From Oscillospiraceae bacterium (GTDB lineage Bacteria > Bacillota > Clostridia > Saccharofermentanales > Saccharofermentanaceae), in NCBI GenBank assembly GCA_902803695.1, contig CADCQX010000122.1, positions 1 through 9,337 of the forward strand: a stretch of DNA of 9,337 nt, written 5' to 3'. Position 1 is the stretch's first letter; the number at the start of each line of letters is the position of its first letter. Below, one piece after another: positions 5,366-9,337 of the stretch. A program made the position numbers and the translations under genes. Under the pieces are notes generated by a model. The model was not told the origin of the DNA. It worked only from the letters and a program-made list of their open reading frames with translations, and ran no database searches.

Positions 5366-6748
5366 GTGAGTAATAACGTTGAAAACATCACTTATTTGAA
5401 CAGACCTGAAGAAAAGAAGGTCGTTACAAAGACAAGGGTTATCGTTCTTGCAGTTATTCTTGCATTATTGATCGTTGGTTGTGTAGCAGGATTTTTCATC
5501 TACAAGAAATACACTGCCGAGACATACAAGGTCATCAGAATCGTAGGAACAGCCGAGTCCCTTAACTCAAAAGGTAAGACAAAAGTGCTTCACAAAGACG
5601 ATCGTTTCAAGATTGGCGATACTCTTTGCACCAAGGAAAGCAGTCTTGCTACTGTAGCTATGGATAACTACAAATTCATCACACTTGAAGAGAACAGCAA
5701 GGTTCGTTTTGACAAAGAGAACAACGACCTTAATCTCAGGCTCATCACAGGTGGTCTTTTCTATAACATCAAGCAGCCATTGACAGCTGACGAGAAGATG
5801 CAAGTCTATATCGATAACATGTCCGTCAACATCACAGACGGTAACGGTTATTTCTGTGTAGACAGACAAGGTGAGCCTACTCTGGTAGTTACACAGGGAA
5901 CAGCAAACGTAGAAGCTACAAACCCTGATACAGGTGAAACAAAGCAGATAGACGTAGTTTCTGGTGAGAAACTTTCTATCCTTTACTTCAACGACAGAGA
6001 AACAGATACGCTCGTATTCCTCCGTGAGAAAGTCACAGAAGAACAGCTCCCTGCTCTCGCAGTTACAATGATCACCAAAGAGCTCGCTCTCATGAACAGC
6101 GTATGCGATACAAACGGTTGGGATTCCAATGTCCTCCTCCGTGTCTTGAACGGAACCAACGGCTACATGCAGTCCGTTGAGGAAGTCGTAGAAGAGACAA
6201 TGGGCGAAGAAGAGGAAACAACTACAACTACTACAACTGAAGCTACGGAAGAAGAGACAACGGAAGAGGAGACAACTACAACTGAGGAAGCTACTCCGAC
6301 TCCTACAAAGAAGCCGAAGGCAACAAAGACACCTACAACGGCTCCTAGTGTTCAGGAACCAGATGACGGCAACAACGATCCGGATCCGACGGCTACACCG
6401 AAGCCTACAGCTACAAATGCTCCTACCAAGGCACCTACCAAGGCTCCGACTCCGACGAATAAACCTACGGCAACTCCGACTAAAAAGCCTACGGCAACTC
6501 CGACGAATAAGCCGACAGTAACAACTAATCCGACTACTCCGACTGTAACGAAGAAACCTACAGACCCGCCAACGGAACCGCCAACGGAACCACCTACGAA
6601 TCCGCCAACGAATCCGCCTACGGAACCACCTACGGAACCACCTACGGAACCACCTACGGAGCCACCTACGAATCCACCTACGGAACCGCCAACGGAACCA
6701 CCTACGGAGCCACCTACGCAAACTCCTGACCAGGGTGGAGACGATTGA
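5366..6748 (+). CDS. Membrane-anchored FecR-like domain protein with Thr/Pro-rich repeat tail
   Basis: The 460-residue product starts at GTG, fixed by GCGGAGGG five bases ahead; no in-frame ATG is near. A short basic cytoplasmic tail (1-24) leads to one membrane helix (about 24-46). Residues 56-207 resemble a FecR domain: VIRIVGTAESL, then IGDTLCTKESSLATVAM, ITLEENSKVRF, LRLITGGLFYNI and VTQGTANVEA followed by VVSGEKL. This fold is expected outside the membrane. Residues 208-275 form a helical region. From 280 the protein is low complexity: Glu/Thr runs, then TPTKKPTATPTNKPT stretches, then 13 PPT[E/N/Q] units (401-452) ending in DQGGDD. There is no LPxTG sorting signal. In Gram-negative systems FecR regulates an ECF sigma factor through a longer cytoplasmic tail; here the tail is short and no sigma gene adjoins, so a structural or wall-binding role seems likelier. 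Confidence 0.85.
   Translation: MSNNVENITYLNRPEEKKVVTKTRVIVLAVILALLIVGCVAGFFIYKKYTAETYKVIRIVGTAESLNSKGKTKVLHKDDRFKIGDTLCTKESSLATVAMDNYKFITLEENSKVRFDKENNDLNLRLITGGLFYNIKQPLTADEKMQVYIDNMSVNITDGNGYFCVDRQGEPTLVVTQGTANVEATNPDTGETKQIDVVSGEKLSILYFNDRETDTLVFLREKVTEEQLPALAVTMITKELALMNSVCDTNGWDSNVLLRVLNGTNGYMQSVEEVVEETMGEEEETTTTTTTEATEEETTEEETTTTEEATPTPTKKPKATKTPTTAPSVQEPDDGNNDPDPTATPKPTATNAPTKAPTKAPTPTNKPTATPTKKPTATPTNKPTVTTNPTTPTVTKKPTDPPTEPPTEPPTNPPTNPPTEPPTEPPTEPPTEPPTNPPTEPPTEPPTEPPTQTPDQGGDD
6566..6721 (+). repeat. 13 tandem 12-base units encoding PPT[E/N/Q]
   Basis: Thirteen consecutive 12-base units encode PPTE (nine), PPTN (three) and PPTQ (one, last). Proline codons vary between CCG-CCA and CCA-CCT in blocks, so units are not identical and the array seems to have grown by duplication of multi-unit blocks. 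Such an array is prone to length change by slippage or recombination. The protein segment should form an extended rod. Confidence 0.95.
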
Positions 6749-6779
6749 TAATTTCCAATCGATAAAATGACATTTAAAT

Positions 6780-6820
6780 ATCCCTGATCTCGACGACGCA
6801 AAGTCGGATCAGGGATTTTA
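6780..6820 (+). terminator. Hairpin terminator or attenuator between the FecR-like and MBL-fold genes
   Basis: ATCCCTGATC (6780-6789) pairs with GATCAGGGAT (6807-6816), continued by an inner CGAC/GTCG stem (6791-6794, 6803-6806), and is followed by a short TTTT run. It ends only about 5 bases before the ribosome site of the next gene, so it may limit readthrough rather than end all transcription. Confidence 0.8.
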
Positions 6821-6838
6821 ATATAAAGGAGATATAGC

Positions 6839-7561
6839 ATGATCAATTTTCTGGGAAGAGGATCCGCTTTCGCGGACGAGCACAACAGCGCTTTCTTCGT
6901 TGATGGAACAGATATGATCCTTTTGGATTGTCCGATGGATGCATATCGTAAGCTCAAGAAGATGGACTTAAGCGGGATCGAGCATATCTACATCCTGTTG
7001 ACTCACACTCACGGCGATCATATAAGCGGTGTGGGAATGATGATCGATTATGAGGTCTTTATTGGAAGGATCCCCGTAACTGTCGTTGCTCCTTCAACTG
7101 AAGTCAGAGATGATCTGGAGTTTGTCATCTCCAAGATCGAAGGATGCTCGGATGACTGGTATGAACTGGTTGTTGCCTCCGAACTTAGGAAGGATTTCCT
7201 TATCTCAGCAATACCTACCAGACATACTGAATCACTTGAAGGCAGATGCTTCGGCTATCATGTGGTATCCGAAGGCAGGGATATCATCTATACGGGTGAC
7301 TCGGCAACACTTGATCCGTTCCTCCCTTATGTCAAAAATGACAGTATCCTTTGTACGGAAACTTCTGCATTTAAGTCAGGCGTACATCTTTATGCAGGCG
7401 ATATCAAGGAAAAGATCGCAGAACTTACTTCCAAGGGAACAACTGTATATCTCATGCATCTGGATGATGAAGATGCCATCTGGGATATTCTCAAGGATAC
7501 AGGCGCAGAACTCGCTCCCCTGTTCACGGGAAATAAGGTTGTAGCAAGAGACTCAAAGTGA
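6839..7561 (+). CDS. MBL-fold metallohydrolase (RNase Z-like superfamily)
   Basis: The 240-residue cytoplasmic protein is a single metallo-beta-lactamase domain. The metal-binding motif is THTHGDH (H56, H58, D60, H61); further ligands are H129 in PTRHTES, D154 in YTGDS and H207 in LMHLDDE. All positions needed for a two-metal (usually zinc) site are present. The opening FLGRGSAFADEHNSA resembles the LGTGSA start of the RNase Z/PhnP branch, but the protein lacks the length and exosite arm of a true tRNA 3' processing enzyme, so substrate is unknown; phosphodiester or other ester hydrolysis is plausible. The ATG follows AAAGGAG by 7 bases. It sits downstream of a hairpin with no clear promoter of its own, and 96 bases ahead of the pyrophosphatase gene. 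Confidence 0.9.
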   Translation: MINFLGRGSAFADEHNSAFFVDGTDMILLDCPMDAYRKLKKMDLSGIEHIYILLTHTHGDHISGVGMMIDYEVFIGRIPVTVVAPSTEVRDDLEFVISKIEGCSDDWYELVVASELRKDFLISAIPTRHTESLEGRCFGYHVVSEGRDIIYTGDSATLDPFLPYVKNDSILCTETSAFKSGVHLYAGDIKEKIAELTSKGTTVYLMHLDDEDAIWDILKDTGAELAPLFTGNKVVARDSK

Positions 7562-7657
7562 ACGTGTTTTCGAGCAGAAAAAACTACATATTACGCACTA
7601 TAACAACGGACCTTCCTGTGTTAAATTGAAGCCATAAAGATAAATGGAGATATTAGT

Positions 7658-9274
7658 ATGAGCCAAGTTTATGTTGTAGGACACAGAAATCCCGATACTG
7701 ACGCGGTTGTTTCCGCCATGTCTTATGCGGCGCTCCGTAATGCTACGGGCGACAGAGATTATGTGGCATGCCGCCTGGATCATTTGAGCGACGAGACTAA
7801 AAGGATGCTCGCCAAGTTCGGATTCTCACAGCCGATGAGAGTAAAGGATATGAGGACTCAGGTAAGCGACATCGATTATGATAAGCCGCCTGTGCTGGAG
7901 CCTTCAGCTACACTCGACCGTGCGTGGAAGACTATGAACGAGGGTCACGTTACATCGATCCCTGTTGTTAATTCCAACGGCACATTGTTCGGAACTTTGT
8001 CCGCGGGCGATATCGCTTCTTATACCCTGGATACCATCACTGATCCGAAGGTCAACAGCCTCCCTCTCTTTAATCTTCTGGGAGTTATCGAAGGCCAGAT
8101 CATCAAGGATATCAACGCCAAGGATGAGATCAGCGGAGAGATCGTTATCGGACTTCCGGGAAACGGCAAAGCACCTGCTTTCGCGGGTAAGGACAAGATC
8201 GTTCTGTGCGGCGATCAGGAGGATATGATCAGTTATGCTCTGGAGAATGATACGGAAGCTGTGATAATGTGCGCAGTTACACCGGACAAGGCACTTCTTG
8301 ATAAGTTCCCGGATAGCACGACGACTGTTATCTACACGCCTTTTGACGCGATGAAGACATCGCAACTCATAAGCCAGTCGATGCCGATAAGCAGAGTGTG
8401 CGCTACCGAAGATATCGTATGTTTCCACACGACTGATTATCTGGATGATGTTCGTGAGACGATCTTAAAGAGCCGTTTCAGAAGTTATCCTGTTTTGGAT
8501 GAGGAAGACAAGGTTGTAGGAACTCTCTCCAGATTCCACCTCCTGCGTCCGAGAAGAAAGAATATCGTTCTGGTGGATCATAACGAATCCGCACAGTCCG
8601 TTCCGGGTCTGGATCAGGCAGAACTCATTGAGATCATTGACCACCACAGACTCGCTGATATACAGACAACACAGCCTATCAAGGTTCGTAACGAACCTGT
8701 GGGAAGCACCACAACTATCGTGGCAGAGATGTATCAGGAAAGCGGTGTCACGCCTGCTCCTATGATGGCAGGTCTCATGGTATCCGCTATACTTTCGGAT
8801 ACCGTAATGTTCAAGTCGCCGACCTGTACAGAGCGCGATAAGATCTTCGCAGAGAGACTCTCCAGGATCGCAGGTGTAAGTATAGAAGAGATCGGAAGAG
8901 AACTGTTCGATGCTTCACGTAACACCGACAGTTCGGCTGAGCATCTCATCAAGACGGACTTCAAGGAATTCCATATCGCAGGACAGACCTTGGGCGTAAG
9001 CCAGATCATCTGCGTCGATTCGAAGTCCATGCTGGAGAGAAAGCAGGAGTTCCTGGATACCATGGCAATGCTCAAAAAGCAGAACGGGTACGACATGATC
9101 CTTCTGATGCTCACGGATGTTTTGGTCGAAGGTTCGTACCTCTTCTACATCGGAAGCGACGACACCATAAGATACGCCTTCTCGGCAGAACCGCATGACA
9201 ACGAGCTCTACCTCCCGGGCGTCATGAGCCGTAAGAAGCAGATCATTCCAATGCTTACCGCTTTGTGGGGTTGA
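7658..9274 (+). CDS. ppaC: Manganese-dependent inorganic pyrophosphatase with CBS and DRTGG domains
   Basis: This 538-residue cytoplasmic enzyme hydrolyses pyrophosphate to two phosphates and is a family II (DHH) pyrophosphatase. The N-terminal DHH part has VGHRNPDTDA (ligands H9, D13, D15). An insertion of about 235 residues follows: CBS 1 (about 65-125, VTSIPVVNSNGTLFGTLS), a DRTGG domain (about 130-245) and CBS 2 (about 250-300, RSYPVLDEEDKVVGTLS). The catalytic core resumes with VLVDHNE (D307), IIDHH (H329) and LSDTVMFKSPT (D381), and the C-terminal DHHA2 domain holds SRKKQ (524-528), which binds substrate. All catalytic residues are present. In characterised CBS-DRTGG enzymes, adenine nucleotides inhibit or activate and diadenosine polyphosphates activate, so activity here probably tracks energy state. 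GGAGA precedes the ATG by 7 bases. The 96 bases upstream show no clear promoter or terminator. Confidence 0.96.
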   Translation: MSQVYVVGHRNPDTDAVVSAMSYAALRNATGDRDYVACRLDHLSDETKRMLAKFGFSQPMRVKDMRTQVSDIDYDKPPVLEPSATLDRAWKTMNEGHVTSIPVVNSNGTLFGTLSAGDIASYTLDTITDPKVNSLPLFNLLGVIEGQIIKDINAKDEISGEIVIGLPGNGKAPAFAGKDKIVLCGDQEDMISYALENDTEAVIMCAVTPDKALLDKFPDSTTTVIYTPFDAMKTSQLISQSMPISRVCATEDIVCFHTTDYLDDVRETILKSRFRSYPVLDEEDKVVGTLSRFHLLRPRRKNIVLVDHNESAQSVPGLDQAELIEIIDHHRLADIQTTQPIKVRNEPVGSTTTIVAEMYQESGVTPAPMMAGLMVSAILSDTVMFKSPTCTERDKIFAERLSRIAGVSIEEIGRELFDASRNTDSSAEHLIKTDFKEFHIAGQTLGVSQIICVDSKSMLERKQEFLDTMAMLKKQNGYDMILLMLTDVLVEGSYLFYIGSDDTIRYAFSAEPHDNELYLPGVMSRKKQIIPMLTALWG

Positions 9275-9337
9275 TCAATATCCGAGATCGTCGTTTACGA
9301 GGATAACGCTTATCCTTCCCTTATGTCTCGAGAAACG
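9275..9337 (-). CDS. Possible C-terminal end of a minus-strand gene (right-edge fragment)
   Basis: On the minus strand the last 20 codons before a TGA at 9275-9277 are open to the window edge and read RFSRHKGRISVILVNDDLGY, which looks like a natural protein end. Its stop codon directly abuts the stop of the pyrophosphatase gene, giving a tail-to-tail pair with no spacer. Twenty open codons can occur by chance, and the plus strand is also open here, so the call is tentative. I do not recognise the family. Confidence 0.4.
   Translation of the reverse strand, partial: RFSRHKGRISVILVNDDLGY

Noticed and set aside
5567..6721. A 384-codon minus-strand frame rich in Arg and Trp, opposite the FecR-like gene
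   Set aside because: It is the antisense of the Pro/Thr repeat and FecR region; composition is an artefact of the repeat, with no ribosome site or family match.
6566..6721. The 12-base tandem array as a CRISPR-like or regulatory repeat
   Set aside because: It is in frame, has no spacers, and encodes a simple Pro/Thr protein repeat.
6352..6957. A 201-codon minus-strand frame with VGGSVGG repeats, resembling a glycine-rich protein
   Set aside because: The glycine pattern is the reverse complement of the PPT codons, and the frame overlaps two well-supported plus-strand genes.
7904..8428. A 174-codon minus-strand frame inside the pyrophosphatase gene
   Set aside because: The opposite strand encodes a certain, highly conserved enzyme; this is a shadow frame.

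Overview
The window looks like an ordinary chromosomal segment of a Gram-positive, probably anaerobic Clostridia-type (Bacillota) bacterium. This is inferred from strong GGAGG ribosome binding sites, several short-lipobox lipoproteins, a YozG/YoaS-like gene pair, a CBS-DRTGG family II pyrophosphatase, and Thr/Pro-rich surface tails of the kind common in gut and rumen Clostridia. No rRNA, tRNA, CRISPR array, transposase, phage gene or integration site is visible, and I cannot name a species.

Left part (1-3432, all minus strand). From right to left in transcription order: an unrecognised lipoprotein (2704-3432); a strong promoter; a three-gene operon of a DUF2975 membrane protein (2094-2591), a 68-residue YozG-like Xre regulator (1878-2084) and an 11-helix DUF4173-like membrane protein (529-1854), closed by a hairpin terminator; then a separate promoter with a perfect inverted repeat over its -10, driving a second lipoprotein that runs off the left edge (1-375).

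Middle part (3433-5365). A divergent spacer leads to a very acidic lipoprotein on the plus strand (3612-4307) with its own promoter and terminator. Facing it is a minus-strand pair: a 53-residue small gene (5014-5175) followed by thrH, a HAD phosphatase/phosphotransferase (4385-4990).

Right part (5366-9337, mostly plus strand). A single-pass membrane protein with a FecR-like domain and a long Thr/Pro tail ending in 13 PPT[E/N/Q] repeats; a hairpin; a metallo-beta-lactamase-fold hydrolase; and a complete manganese-dependent pyrophosphatase with regulatory CBS and DRTGG domains. A possible C-terminal scrap of a minus-strand gene abuts it at the right edge.

The genes do not add up to one obvious pathway. 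The common thread is the cell envelope: three lipoproteins, two polytopic membrane proteins and one wall-spanning protein. The least explained items are the DUF2975-HTH-DUF4173 operon, the FecR/Pro-repeat protein without a sigma factor beside it, the small gene ahead of thrH, and a 16-base palindromic string present in two separate promoter regions. I see no convincing evidence of a new defence or mobile system.
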